Assembly: GCF_004761975.1 (NCBI RefSeq)
Contig: NZ_RQII01000019.1
Location: forward strand, 1-64,000
DNA from: Planococcus koreensis
GTDB taxonomy: Bacteria; Bacillota; Bacilli; Bacillales_A; Planococcaceae
DNA: 64,000 bases
Direction: 5' to 3'
Made by a program: the position numbers and the translations under genes. Positions within the stretch are counted from its first letter, which is position 1. Every line of letters begins with the position of its first letter. The notes below the pieces were generated by a model. That model did not search any database, was not told the DNA's origin, and was given only the letters and a program-made list of their open reading frames with translations. Below, one piece after another: positions 1 to 7,793 of this stretch.

Positions 1-2
1 AG

Positions 3-545
3 GCGGTGAATGGCCGGGAAGCGGTGGACATGGCAGACAGGCTGCGGCCGGATATCGTGCTGATGGATCTCGTCATGCCAGAGATGGATGGCATTCAGGC
101 AACCCAAAAAATTAAAGAACAGCATCCGGAGATGATTGTCCTGATGCTGACGAGTTTTTCGGATCGTGACCACGTCGTGCCGGCCATGGAAGCAGGGGCA
201 GCCGGCTACCAATTGAAAGACATCGAACCCGATGAATTGGTGGAATCGATCCGGAGCTTGATGCGCGGCGAAAATACGCTGCACCCGAAAGCGACGACCG
301 AGTTGTTGAAAGGGCCCACTGAACCGGCGCCGCATACACTGAACCTTTTGACGCCGCGGGAAAAAGAAGTGCTGGCGGAGTTGACCAAGGGCAAGAGCAA
401 CCGGGAAATCGCATCGGCGTTATTTGTCACGGAAAAGACAGTGAAAACACACATATCGAACATATTCAACAAGCTGGAAGTGCAGGATCGTACGCAGGCG
501 GCGCTTTACGCAGTCAAGCACGGACTCACCGGATCAGGGAATTAA
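3..545 (+). CDS. LiaR/VraR-type NarL-family response regulator (5' truncated by window edge)
   Basis: Transcriptional response regulator whose first residues lie outside the window. The frame is already open at base 3. The receiver domain shows the phospho-acceptor aspartate in IVLMDLVMPEMDG, the switch threonine in MLTSFSD and the conserved lysine in YQLKD. A linker of about 25 residues follows, then a LuxR-type helix-turn-helix (LTPREKEVLAEL ... IASALFVTEKTVKTHISNI). This architecture is NarL/LuxR, and the sequence most resembles LiaR/VraR, which respond to cell-envelope stress together with a LiaS-type kinase. A kinase gene would be expected just upstream, outside the window. A strong hairpin terminator follows within 10 bases, so this is the last gene of its operon. 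The family is certain; the LiaR orthology is probable. Confidence 0.85.
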   Translation, partial: AVNGREAVDMADRLRPDIVLMDLVMPEMDGIQATQKIKEQHPEMIVLMLTSFSDRDHVVPAMEAGAAGYQLKDIEPDELVESIRSLMRGENTLHPKATTELLKGPTEPAPHTLNLLTPREKEVLAELTKGKSNREIASALFVTEKTVKTHISNIFNKLEVQDRTQAALYAVKHGLTGSGN

Positions 546-550
546 ATAGA

Positions 551-586
551 AAAAGAAGCAAGCCGAATGACGGCTTGCTTCTTTTT
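551..586. terminator. Bidirectional intrinsic terminator between liaR-like gene and rsgA
   Basis: A 15-bp perfect stem (551-565 with 571-585) and a 5-base loop. An A run precedes it and a T run follows it, so it can stop transcription of the convergent genes from both sides. Confidence 0.85.
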
Positions 587-1640
587 AACGTTTTTTGACC
601 GGGCGTTTGCGGTTGTCTTTCGTGATTTGTTTCCATTTGCCGCGCTCCACTTTTTGGGCGGCCGCATCGCTTTTGCGTTCGATATGCGCAAGTTCGCGTT
701 TCAGCTTGATGTAGCTGCGGTAGCGGTCATGCTGCAATTCGCCGCTCAGCAAGGCTTCCTGCACGCGGCAGCCGGGTTCATTGCCATGCTGGCAATCGCG
801 GAAGCGGCATTCTTCAGCGAAATGCTCGACATCGGCGAAGCCGCTTTCGACGCCTTCTTCGTAATCGCCGAGCTGAAATTCCCGCATTCCGGGGGTGTCG
901 ATCAGCAAGCCGCCAAGCGGCAGGCGAACCAGCTCGCGGTGGGTCGTCGTATGGCGTCCTTTGCTGTCATCTTCACGGATATCCTGCACGGCCATCAATT
1001 CACTGCCGGATAAGGCGTTGATCAGCGATGATTTGCCGACGCCGGAAGAGCCGAGCAGGGCGCCGGTATGGTTTGGCAACAGCAATTTCTGCAATTCGCC
1101 GATGCCTTCGCCGGTGACGCTCGATACCGCAATCGTGGGAATGCCGAATGCCACTGATTCCAATTCGCGCATATATGGTTCCACGTCTGTGCATTGGTCT
1201 TTTTTAGTCAGTACGATGACCGGATTAGCGCCGGAATCCCAGGCGGCGATCAAATAGCGTTCCAAACGCCGGACGTTGAAATCATGGTTCAATGACATGA
1301 CGAGAAACACATAATCGACATTGACGGCAATCAATTGGATGTCCGAAGTTTCGCCAGCCGCTTTTCTGGAGAACTGCGATGAACGAGGGAGGACATTGTG
1401 GATGATCCCTTTTTCCTCGCCGGGCATCTGTTCGACCATAACCCAGTCGCCGACTGCCGGGAATTCGCTGTGCGCGTGTTCATGGCGGTATTTGCCGGAT
1501 AATGTGCTGAGCCATTCGCCGCGTTCCGTCACCACGCGGTAGATGTTTTTGTGTTCAAGCGTGACACGTCCGGGAATCCCGGAAGGCCCTGTTTTTTCTT
1601 GCCATGCTGTATTCCAGCCATATTGTTCGATTAAATTCAA
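585..1640 (-). CDS. rsgA: Ribosome small-subunit-dependent GTPase A (RsgA family)
   Basis: Circularly permuted GTPase of 351 residues that assists late 30S subunit maturation. The N-terminal OB-fold is followed by the permuted G domain with G4 (VLTKKDQ) before the P-loop (GSSGVGKSSLINAL) and the G3 motif DTPGMREF. A C-terminal zinc motif carries the C-x5-C-x-H-x5-C spacing (CRFRDCQHGNEPGC). The start is TTG at 1638-1640, with AGGAGG about 6 bases upstream. The basic tail ends inside the shared terminator. The gene is monocistronic and sits behind an unusual leader: a promoter, a 20-codon ORF and an intrinsic terminator (see separate entries). Many Firmicutes carry two RsgA paralogues, and this may be the second, non-ylo-cluster copy. 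That is an inference. Confidence 0.92.
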   Translation of the reverse strand: MNLIEQYGWNTAWQEKTGPSGIPGRVTLEHKNIYRVVTERGEWLSTLSGKYRHEHAHSEFPAVGDWVMVEQMPGEEKGIIHNVLPRSSQFSRKAAGETSDIQLIAVNVDYVFLVMSLNHDFNVRRLERYLIAAWDSGANPVIVLTKKDQCTDVEPYMRELESVAFGIPTIAVSSVTGEGIGELQKLLLPNHTGALLGSSGVGKSSLINALSGSELMAVQDIREDDSKGRHTTTHRELVRLPLGGLLIDTPGMREFQLGDYEEGVESGFADVEHFAEECRFRDCQHGNEPGCRVQEALLSGELQHDRYRSYIKLKRELAHIERKSDAAAQKVERGKWKQITKDNRKRPVKKR

Positions 1641-1655
1641 TGTAATTTCCTCCTA

Positions 1656-1771
1656 TTATGCAAAATAAAAAACCATGGATGCGAGCAAATCGCAGTCCAT
1701 GGTCCCCGGGCATAATGGAAGAAGCGTATCGTCAGCGATACACAGAGTGGGGTACTATAGACTGGATTTGC
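1656..1771 (-). promoter_or_regulatory. Attenuator upstream of rsgA: terminator/antiterminator pair
   Basis: On the minus strand, positions 1673-1702 form a hairpin: outer 7-bp arm CCATGGA/TCCATGG, inner TCGC/GCGA, 5-base loop. A U run follows (complement of 1661-1672), giving a factor-independent terminator about 20 bases before the rsgA ribosome-binding site. The upstream arm and loop (1685-1697, plus strand GCAAATCGCAGTC) are complementary to 1760-1771 (GACTGGATTTGC) inside the leader ORF. The two segments give 12 complementary positions interrupted by one bulged base. Pairing of the leader ORF with the terminator arm would break the terminator. A third small hairpin (GTATCG/CGATAC, around 1726-1741) holds the leader stop codon in its loop. 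The architecture is seen directly; regulation by ribosome stalling is inferred. Confidence 0.7.
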
Positions 1772-1794
1772 GTATTTACAATGATCATCGCCAT
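1732..1794 (-). CDS. Putative 20-residue leader peptide of the rsgA attenuator
   Basis: Short ORF encoding MAMIIVNTQIQSIVPHSVYR, with a good ribosome-binding site (AAGAGGTGAGG) 4-10 bases before its ATG. It lies between the promoter and the rsgA terminator. Codons around QIQS contain the 11 bases able to pair with the terminator arm, so ribosome position on this ORF could decide between terminator and antiterminator. I do not recognise the peptide. Its role as a stalling peptide is inferred from the layout, by analogy with leaders of erm, bmrCD and vmlR-type genes. Confidence 0.6.
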   Translation of the reverse strand: MAMIIVNTQIQSIVPHSVYR

Positions 1795-1825
1795 AATACC
1801 TCACCTCTTTCTTCAAGTTACTTTA

Positions 1826-1854
1826 AAGATACTGTATCCTTAAAACCAGGTCAA
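1826..1854 (-). promoter_or_regulatory. SigA-type promoter of the rsgA leader transcript
   Basis: On the minus strand, TTGACC (1849-1854) and TATCTT (1826-1831) are separated by exactly 17 bases. Transcription would start near 1819, giving a leader of about 180 nt before rsgA. Confidence 0.65.
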
Positions 1855-1998
1855 GGACTTTTGTGCAAAAGTTATTGTAAATCAGATTATTAAAAATACC
1901 TGCAGCAATCCCGTTTTGCAACGGGGCAGTCTCTGTTTGCCTTCAACCTGTTGAGGGGAAAGCATTAATAGACGATTATTGGAAAGCGAGGAGAAAAG

Positions 1999-3306
1999 AT
2001 GAAGTCCACTATATATTTATTCAAAGAAAAATTTTGGTTGACGCCCGCGATTTTCAGCATCTTAGCGATTGCGTTATCGGTCGGCTTTTTTTATGTGGAC
2101 TTGCTGCTTGTCGAACGGTTCAAAGAATTTATCCCGTCAATTTTGCTGACGAAAGTCGATTTGGCAAAAACGATCATGGGGACTTTGGCAGGTGCACTGC
2201 TGACGATGAGCACTTTTACATTTTCAACAATCCTGGTTGTTTTAACGATGTATTCCGCCCAGTTTTCACCGAGGGCATTGAAAAACTTCGTCCACGATCC
2301 GGTGACTTGGCGGGTGCTGGGCATTTTCCTTGGCGGCTTTATTTACAACACCCTTTCCTTATTGTTTATGAGGGATGACTTGTATACACATGATGTATTG
2401 TCGACGTTTGTCGGAATTGTCATCGCTTTTTTCTGCCTTGGCACGTTCGCCTACTTTATCCATTACATAGCCACGACGGTGCAGGTGAGCAAATTAATCG
2501 AAGTGCTTATCAAAGATGCGGAAGATGTGATTTCCTATTACGAGGAGTTCGAGGAAAAATGCGCTGTTTCAGAAATTTCGGATGGCTTGAATCCTATCGG
2601 GATCATTGAAACCGTCAACGCTGAAACGAGCGGCTACCTGCAATTCATGTCTTTTGAGAAGCTGCTTGGGCACGCGGATAAAAATGGATTTGAGGTAGAC
2701 GTCCTTGTCTGCATCGGCGATTACATTTATGAAGGCAAACCGTTGATGAACATCTACAGAAAAGAAGGGCAGGACTATGATGTCAGCGGCTATTATTCCA
2801 TCGGAGGCGAACGGTCGGCTGAACAAGATTTGCCGTACGCATTGCAGAAGCTGGTGGAAATTGCTCTGCGTGCAATTTCTCCCGGCATCAACGATCCGAA
2901 TACCGCCAATGACATAATCGTCCGCATCGGCAGGCTGCTTGGGAAAACCGCTCACATCCCGCACGGGGAATTGGCGTTGGCCAATAAAGAAGGGCAGCAT
3001 ATCGTGAAATGTACGCTGCCGGAATTTTCCGGCGTGTTGTATAAAGTTTATTATCAAATGGCCTATTATGGAAAAGAGGATATTTCAGTGATGCATTCCA
3101 TGGCCGATTCGCTTAAAATAGTCGCTGAGCTGGCCCCTTCCGAGCATCACCAAGCAATTTGGGATATCCAGATATACATTCTGGAATCGCTCGAAGGGCA
3201 GCAATTGAAATCGATGGACCAGGACTTCCTGCAGAAGAAAGTCGATGAGCTGGCAGTGGCCACTGGCCAGCGTTCCATCCAGATCGGTGCTTTGGCAGGG
3301 GAATGA
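1999..3306 (+). CDS. DUF2254 family integral membrane protein
   Basis: Membrane protein of 435 residues. The N-terminal half has about four hydrophobic segments (residues ~17-40, ~60-85, ~105-122 and ~130-155). The first pair flanks a loop containing VDLAKTIMGTLAGALLTMS, characteristic of DUF2254. The C-terminal half is soluble and includes a conserved ALRAISPGINDPNTA segment. The ATG is preceded by GCGAGGAGAA. The function of DUF2254 is unknown. The flanking genes run the other way, so the gene is monocistronic, and a strong terminator follows it. The family call is good; no biochemical role can be given. Confidence 0.85.
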   Translation: MKSTIYLFKEKFWLTPAIFSILAIALSVGFFYVDLLLVERFKEFIPSILLTKVDLAKTIMGTLAGALLTMSTFTFSTILVVLTMYSAQFSPRALKNFVHDPVTWRVLGIFLGGFIYNTLSLLFMRDDLYTHDVLSTFVGIVIAFFCLGTFAYFIHYIATTVQVSKLIEVLIKDAEDVISYYEEFEEKCAVSEISDGLNPIGIIETVNAETSGYLQFMSFEKLLGHADKNGFEVDVLVCIGDYIYEGKPLMNIYRKEGQDYDVSGYYSIGGERSAEQDLPYALQKLVEIALRAISPGINDPNTANDIIVRIGRLLGKTAHIPHGELALANKEGQHIVKCTLPEFSGVLYKVYYQMAYYGKEDISVMHSMADSLKIVAELAPSEHHQAIWDIQIYILESLEGQQLKSMDQDFLQKKVDELAVATGQRSIQIGALAGE

Positions 3307-3331
3307 TCTTGCTTGGGCGGCTTCACTAAAC

Positions 3332-3374
3332 AAAAAAAGGACGGCGAAAAGATTTCTTTTCGCCGTCCTTTTTT
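3332..3374. terminator. Bidirectional terminator between DUF2254 gene and CDF exporter
   Basis: A stem of about 16 bp (AAAGGACGGCGAAAA paired with TTTTCGCCGTCCTTT), with A runs on the left and T runs on the right. It serves both convergent genes. Confidence 0.85.
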
Positions 3375-3383
3375 GAAATTTTT

Positions 3384-4265
3384 TCAGTCATCCTCATCTT
3401 CGTAAACCGGCTCGATATGAACATGGATTACGCAATGGGGCTTAACTTTATGGATTTTTCTTTCGACTTCTTCTGTGATCCAGTGGCTTTGAACGACGTT
3501 CAGAGATGGATTGACCGCAATCGTCAAATCGATGAACATGACGTTGCCGTGGTTACGCCCTTTGAAATCGCGAAGTTCTCGGACGCCGGGCACTTTCCGG
3601 ACAAGCACGGACATTGTTTCCACTTCATCTTCATTAAAGCCGTCGGTCAACGTCCACACAGCTTCTTTGAAAATATCCACAGCTGTTTTGATGATGATCA
3701 AGCCAACGATGAAGGCGGTGATGACGTCGAGTATCGGCGCGCCAAAAACCGCACCGATAATGCCGATGCCCGCTCCGATGCTGACTAGGGCATCCGACCG
3801 GTTGTCGTAGGCGGCAGCCCGGACTGCTGAGCTTTTGATTTCTTTGCTGAGCTTGATGTTAAAGCGATAAACGAAGTACATGACGATAGCACTGAAAAAA
3901 GCGACTCCCGCTGTGAATAGGGAAGGTGTAGCTTCCACCGGGATGAAGAAGTTTTGGACGGCACCCAGCAGCACTTGCAACCCGATGACCGCCATGATGA
4001 AAGATGCCAGCAACGAAGCGATCGTCTCCGCCCGCAGGTGTCCGTAATGATGATTTTCATCGGGCGGCTTTTGGGAAATACGCAGCCCGATCAGTACAGC
4101 AACCGAAGCGATAATATCCGTCAAATTATTCAGCCCATCCGCTTTTAAAGCTTCAGATGAACCGGCATAGCCGAAGCCGAGTTTGATGGCGCTGAGAAAA
4201 ACATAGGCGCCGATGCTGATCCAGGCGCCTTTTTCCCCTTTGCGTAAGTTTGTATAGAGTTCCAT
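3384..4265 (-). CDS. Cation diffusion facilitator exporter, probably manganese-type
   Basis: CDF transporter of 293 residues with six predicted membrane helices and a C-terminal cytoplasmic ferredoxin-like domain (from about residue 205) rich in His. The metal site in helix 2 reads NNLTD (N-x3-D) and in helix 5 DNRSD (D-x3-D). The N-D/D-D arrangement is the one reported for bacterial Mn exporters such as MntE/MneP, whereas zinc exporters usually carry His in helix 2 or helix 5. I chose the ATG at 4263-4265 with GGAGG upstream. A TTG six codons earlier has a Shine-Dalgarno sequence only two bases away. No yybP-ykoY Mn riboswitch was recognised upstream. The family is certain; the metal is inferred. 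Confidence 0.88.
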   Translation of the reverse strand: MELYTNLRKGEKGAWISIGAYVFLSAIKLGFGYAGSSEALKADGLNNLTDIIASVAVLIGLRISQKPPDENHHYGHLRAETIASLLASFIMAVIGLQVLLGAVQNFFIPVEATPSLFTAGVAFFSAIVMYFVYRFNIKLSKEIKSSAVRAAAYDNRSDALVSIGAGIGIIGAVFGAPILDVITAFIVGLIIIKTAVDIFKEAVWTLTDGFNEDEVETMSVLVRKVPGVRELRDFKGRNHGNVMFIDLTIAVNPSLNVVQSHWITEEVERKIHKVKPHCVIHVHIEPVYEDEDD

Positions 4266-4584
4266 AAAGTTTCCTGCCTCCAAGTCTCCTGAACAAAGTG
4301 AAACGACCCTCGAATGAGAGCCGTTTCAATAGAACATATGATAGTCAGTCCACCTAGGCAGAAAGCCGGATGAACGGTTAGAAGTGCTGTGAAATTATAT
4401 TTTTAGCTTTATTAGTATAGCAGGAAATGCACAGGAACGCCAATCGGGAAAAGGTGCCGAGTTTACTTTAACCAGATGGTACATGACAACATATAAGCAA
4501 TCAGTTATGCTTTAATTGAAGAAAAAATACAGGCAAAGCTGAAATTCGTTTTTCAGCAAAGCCGGCGCATTAAAGGAGACGATT
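4266..4584. other. Intergenic region between divergent CDF and chrA genes
   Basis: This 319-base divergent spacer holds no convincing gene. It contains an imperfect inverted repeat at about 4300-4327 (GAAACG ... CGTTTC around CTC/GAG), in the 5' leader of the CDF gene. A TATACT-like -10 for the minus strand lies near 4414-4419. A small hairpin (CTGAAA ... TTTCAG at about 4539-4557) sits just before the chrA ribosome-binding site AAAGGAGA. No known riboswitch consensus was seen. Confidence 0.5.
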
Positions 4585-5754
4585 ATGGCAAAGAAGAATT
4601 ACATGGAAATTTTGAAAGCTTCCACAAAACTGGGGCTCACTTCATTCGGCGGGCCGACTGCCCATCTCGGGTATTTCCGGGAAGAATATGTAGTCAAACG
4701 GAAATGGCTGGATGACAAAGCATACGCTGATCTTGTGGCGTTATGCCAATTCCTGCCTGGACCGGCAAGTTCACAGGTCGGCATTTCAGTAGGAATGCTG
4801 AGAGGCGGAATCTTCGGCGGCTTCCTGTCTTGGTTCGGCTTCACGATGCCGTCAGTCATCTTATTGGTGTTGTTCGCAATGCTAGTATCCAATGCGTCGT
4901 TCGACAGCGGCTGGATCCACGGTTTGAAAATTGTCGCCGTCGCGGTAGTCGCCCACGCATTGATGGGAATGGGGAAATCGTTGGCGCCGGACTTGCCAAG
5001 AATTGCGCTTGCTGTCGCGGCCGCAGCGGCTATTCTGCTTGTGCCTACTGCATGGGCGCAAATAGCGGTCATCGTTTTAGCAGGGATTTTTGGCTATTAT
5101 ATGTACCGCAAAGAAAAGGCGCCGGAAGCGGTGAAGCTGGCACTTACGTTTGGCAGAAAAACAGGGATTGCGGCTTGGACGATTTTCGCCGCGTTGCTGG
5201 TCGGGCTTCCGTTGCTGAGGCCGTTCTTTGAATCTGCGCTCTATGCGATTTTCGATATTTATTACCGGGTCGGATCGATTGTGTTTGGTGGAGGCCATGT
5301 CGTTCTGCCAATGCTTGAGCGGGAAGTGGTGCCAGGATGGATGGGTCCGGATGTTTTCATCTCGGGTTATGGAGCTGCACAAGCAGTCCCGGGACCGCTG
5401 TTCACATTGGCTGGCTATCTTGGCCAGATCATGTCAGGTGGATGGGGAGCGGTCATTGCGGTCATTGCGATGTTCTTGCCCTCCTTCCTGCTGGTCATCG
5501 GCACGCTGCCATTTTGGAGTGTCATCCGCACGAAGTCAGGCGTTCAGGCCGCTTTAAAAGGAGTGAATGCGGGTGTTGTCGGCATTCTGCTCGCCGCTTT
5601 GTATGATCCGGTCTTTACATCGGGTATTCGTGGGCCGGTTGATTTTGCCATTGCGATTACTGCGTTTGCAATGTTAGTCTATTTTAAACTGGCACCATGG
5701 GTTGTTGTGTTGGTCACGGCGATTCTTGGCGCTATGTCTTACGCATTTCTATAA
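4585..5754 (+). CDS. chrA: Chromate transporter (ChrA family, long two-domain form)
   Basis: Protein of 389 residues made of two homologous CHR domains. The first carries SFGGPTAHLGYFREEYV and LCQFLPGPASSQVGI. The second carries GSIVFGGGHVVLPMLEREVV and GAAQAVPGPLFTLAGYLGQ. About ten hydrophobic segments are spread along the chain. The family exports chromate, but many members have unknown substrates. The gene lies 12 bases upstream of kynU and kynB on the same strand, with no terminator between. In this context it could export another anion, for example an aromatic acid from tryptophan breakdown. That substrate suggestion is inference only. The start has a clear AAAGGAGACG ribosome-binding site. 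Confidence 0.9.
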   Translation: MAKKNYMEILKASTKLGLTSFGGPTAHLGYFREEYVVKRKWLDDKAYADLVALCQFLPGPASSQVGISVGMLRGGIFGGFLSWFGFTMPSVILLVLFAMLVSNASFDSGWIHGLKIVAVAVVAHALMGMGKSLAPDLPRIALAVAAAAAILLVPTAWAQIAVIVLAGIFGYYMYRKEKAPEAVKLALTFGRKTGIAAWTIFAALLVGLPLLRPFFESALYAIFDIYYRVGSIVFGGGHVVLPMLEREVVPGWMGPDVFISGYGAAQAVPGPLFTLAGYLGQIMSGGWGAVIAVIAMFLPSFLLVIGTLPFWSVIRTKSGVQAALKGVNAGVVGILLAALYDPVFTSGIRGPVDFAIAITAFAMLVYFKLAPWVVVLVTAILGAMSYAFL

Positions 5755-5766
5755 GGGGGAAGAATC

Positions 5767-7020
5767 ATGGCGGCTGAAAAACAGCTTGATGAAATGGATT
5801 CGCTTGCGCGTTTTAAAAAAGAATTTTACCAAACTGAAAACCAGATATACATGGACGGCAATTCGTTAGGATTGATGTCGAAACGTGCGGAAGCTAAATT
5901 GCTGGAGGTCGTGGAAAGCTGGAAAATCCACGGCATTGACGGCTGGACAGAAGGGAAAGACCCATGGTTTACGATGGCGGAAAACCTGAGTGCCCGCATT
6001 GCTCCTTTGGTCGGGGCGAAACCGCATGAAGTGATGGTGACAGGATCGATTACGTCCAATATTCATCAGATGCTGTCCACTATTTTTCAGCCAAGCGGAG
6101 ACCGCTTTGCAATCATGGTTGATGAGCTGAATTTTCCGTCAGATATTTACGCGGTGGAAAGCCATCTGCGCCTGCGCGGACTAGATCCGGCAACAGCCAT
6201 GAAAAAAGTGCGGAGCCGCGACGGCTTCACATTGGAATTGCAGGACATTATTGATGAATTGACTGATGAAGTGGCAATCATCATGCTGCCGTCGGTCCTT
6301 TACCGCAGCGGACAATTGCTGCCGATCCGGGAAATTGCGGAAGCCGCACATGAAAAAGGGATTTTGGTCGGATTTGATTTGGCCCATTCCATCGGGGCTT
6401 TGCCGCACGAACTGCATGATTGCGGTGTGGACTTTGCGGTTTGGTGCCATTATAAATACATGAATTCAGGACCTGGCGGAACGGGCGGATTGTACATCCA
6501 TGAACGCCACCACGACTTGCTGCCAGGCAACGCCGGCTGGTTCGGATCAGACAAAGCGAAGCAATTCGATATGGACCATTCGTTTTCGAAAGCGGAAGGG
6601 GCCGGCGCTTATCAAATCGGCACGCCGAATATTTTCAGCATGGCGCCATTGCTTGGGAGCATTGAAATTTTCGAAGAAGCAGGCATTGAGGCCGTGCGTG
6701 AAAAATCACTTCAACTGACAAGCATGCTGCGCGAGTTGATCGCCCAGAAAATTCCGGCGCTGAAAGACGTGACGCCTGTTGAAGACGCTGGGCGCGGCGG
6801 CCATATCGCGTTGGCTCATGAAGAAGCGGCGCGCATCTGCAAAGCCTTGAAAGAGGCTGGCGTTGTACCCGATTTCCGTGCGCCGAACATTATCCGCTTG
6901 GCTCCGGTAGCGCTTTATACGTCTTACAGCGATGTTGAAAAAGTGGTGGAGCGTTTGAAGGCCATCATGGACAATGAAGTCTACAAAAACTTCAGCAACG
7001 ACAGAAACGTGGTGGCGTAA
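5767..7020 (+). CDS. kynU: Kynureninase
   Basis: PLP-dependent hydrolase of 417 residues that cleaves kynurenine to anthranilate and alanine. The conserved entry motif MDGNSLG is near residue 28. The PLP aspartate lies in VGFDLAHSIGALP, and the Schiff-base lysine in VWCHYKYMNSGPGGTGG. The length matches bacterial KynU (about 415-430). It is preceded by AAGGGGGAAG and is the middle gene of chrA-kynU-kynB; its TAA directly abuts the GTG of kynB. No tryptophan 2,3-dioxygenase gene is in the window, so kynA must be elsewhere or the pathway is partial. Confidence 0.95.
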   Translation: MAAEKQLDEMDSLARFKKEFYQTENQIYMDGNSLGLMSKRAEAKLLEVVESWKIHGIDGWTEGKDPWFTMAENLSARIAPLVGAKPHEVMVTGSITSNIHQMLSTIFQPSGDRFAIMVDELNFPSDIYAVESHLRLRGLDPATAMKKVRSRDGFTLELQDIIDELTDEVAIIMLPSVLYRSGQLLPIREIAEAAHEKGILVGFDLAHSIGALPHELHDCGVDFAVWCHYKYMNSGPGGTGGLYIHERHHDLLPGNAGWFGSDKAKQFDMDHSFSKAEGAGAYQIGTPNIFSMAPLLGSIEIFEEAGIEAVREKSLQLTSMLRELIAQKIPALKDVTPVEDAGRGGHIALAHEEAARICKALKEAGVVPDFRAPNIIRLAPVALYTSYSDVEKVVERLKAIMDNEVYKNFSNDRNVVA

Positions 7021-7641
7021 GTGGCAAAGAAGATTATTGATATTTCCATGGCATTGGATGCGCAGACGCCGGAATGGCCGGGAGACGTGCCATTCAAGTT
7101 CCGCCTGTCAGTGACACAAGAACAAAGCGGATCGGTGAATATTGGTGAATTGTCCACGAGCACGCATATGGGCACGCACATTGATGCGCCTTTCCATTAC
7201 GATGACAATGGTTTAAAAGTGGAAGAATTGCCGCTGGATATCTATTTGACAAAAGCTCAAGTGGTCGATGTAGCGGACGTTGCGAAAGTATTGGTGAAAA
7301 ATCTGCCTGAAATAGAAGAAGGGGTGGAAGCTGTGCTGCTGCATACAGCGGCATGGCAAGACCGAACAGAATTCCCCGCTTCCTGGCCGGAATTCGACAC
7401 ATCGATTGCCGAATGGATGGTCCGCAAAGGGATCCGCCTCCTTGGCGTCGATGTCCCTTCGGTGGATCCGCAGACCAGCAAAGACTTGCCGATGCACCAG
7501 GCGATGAACCGCAATGGGCGCTTTATCCTCGAGGGTATCGTACTGAAAGATGTCCCAGCAGGCGTTTACCAATTGGCAGCATTGCCGCTGAAAATCACAG
7601 GTGCGGATGGCAGCCCGGTACGTGCTGTTCTATACACATGA
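7021..7641 (+). CDS. kynB: Kynurenine formamidase (cyclase family)
   Basis: Metal-dependent arylformamidase of 206 residues that converts N-formylkynurenine to kynurenine, the step before KynU. It carries the family's zinc-ligand motif H-x-G-T-H-x-D-x-P-x-H (HMGTHIDAPFH), and LLGVDVPSVDP further on. It begins with GTG immediately after the kynU stop codon, so translational coupling is likely because the local Shine-Dalgarno sequence is weak. It is the last gene of the operon and is followed by a long terminator hairpin. Confidence 0.93.
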   Translation: MAKKIIDISMALDAQTPEWPGDVPFKFRLSVTQEQSGSVNIGELSTSTHMGTHIDAPFHYDDNGLKVEELPLDIYLTKAQVVDVADVAKVLVKNLPEIEEGVEAVLLHTAAWQDRTEFPASWPEFDTSIAEWMVRKGIRLLGVDVPSVDPQTSKDLPMHQAMNRNGRFILEGIVLKDVPAGVYQLAALPLKITGADGSPVRAVLYT

Positions 7642-7698
7642 AAAAAAGAGGCTGTCCAATAAGTCGAATATCAGACTTATTGAACAGCCCCTCTTTTC
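7642..7698 (+). terminator. Terminator of the chrA-kynU-kynB operon
   Basis: A long hairpin with AAAAGAGGCTGTCCAATAAGT on the left arm and a nearly complementary right arm (ACTTATTGAACAGCCCCTCTTTT), ending in a T run. Confidence 0.8.
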
Positions 7699-7719
7699 TA
7701 ACGTAGAGTGAGGGAATAT

Positions 7720-7793
7720 TATTGCTCCTGCATCACTGCGCTAGCTTCGTCGCAAAAGAGGTGCCCCAAATTACTTTTGGGGCACCTCTTTTT
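7720..7793. repeat. Truncated copy of the intergenic core repeat, ending in a terminator hairpin
   Basis: TTGCTCCTGCATCACTGCGC and following bases (7721-7753) match the core found again near 47192-47224 and 47467-47490; 7730-7749 differs from those by one base. The core is followed directly by a perfect 17-bp hairpin (7754-7770 with 7776-7792). The T or A run on either side lets the hairpin also act as the terminator of the ArsC-like gene on the minus strand. In other copies the same core is followed by hairpins of different sequence. Confidence 0.7.

Noticed and set aside
585-1640. Plus-strand ORFs of 148 and 120 codons across rsgA
   Set aside because: They are antisense shadows of a clear RsgA gene, without start signals.
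1658-1843. A 61-codon plus-strand ORF in the rsgA leader region
   Set aside because: It has no ribosome-binding site, and it runs antisense through the leader ORF and the terminator hairpin. The minus-strand structure explains the region better.
4300-4440. Possible manganese (yybP-ykoY) or NiCo riboswitch upstream of the CDF gene
   Set aside because: I could not find the conserved internal loops of either class; only a weak imperfect hairpin is present.
7720-7750. Possible attachment site or transposon remnant near kynB
   Set aside because: The sequence matches the interspersed core repeat seen elsewhere in the window, with no integrase or target duplication nearby.
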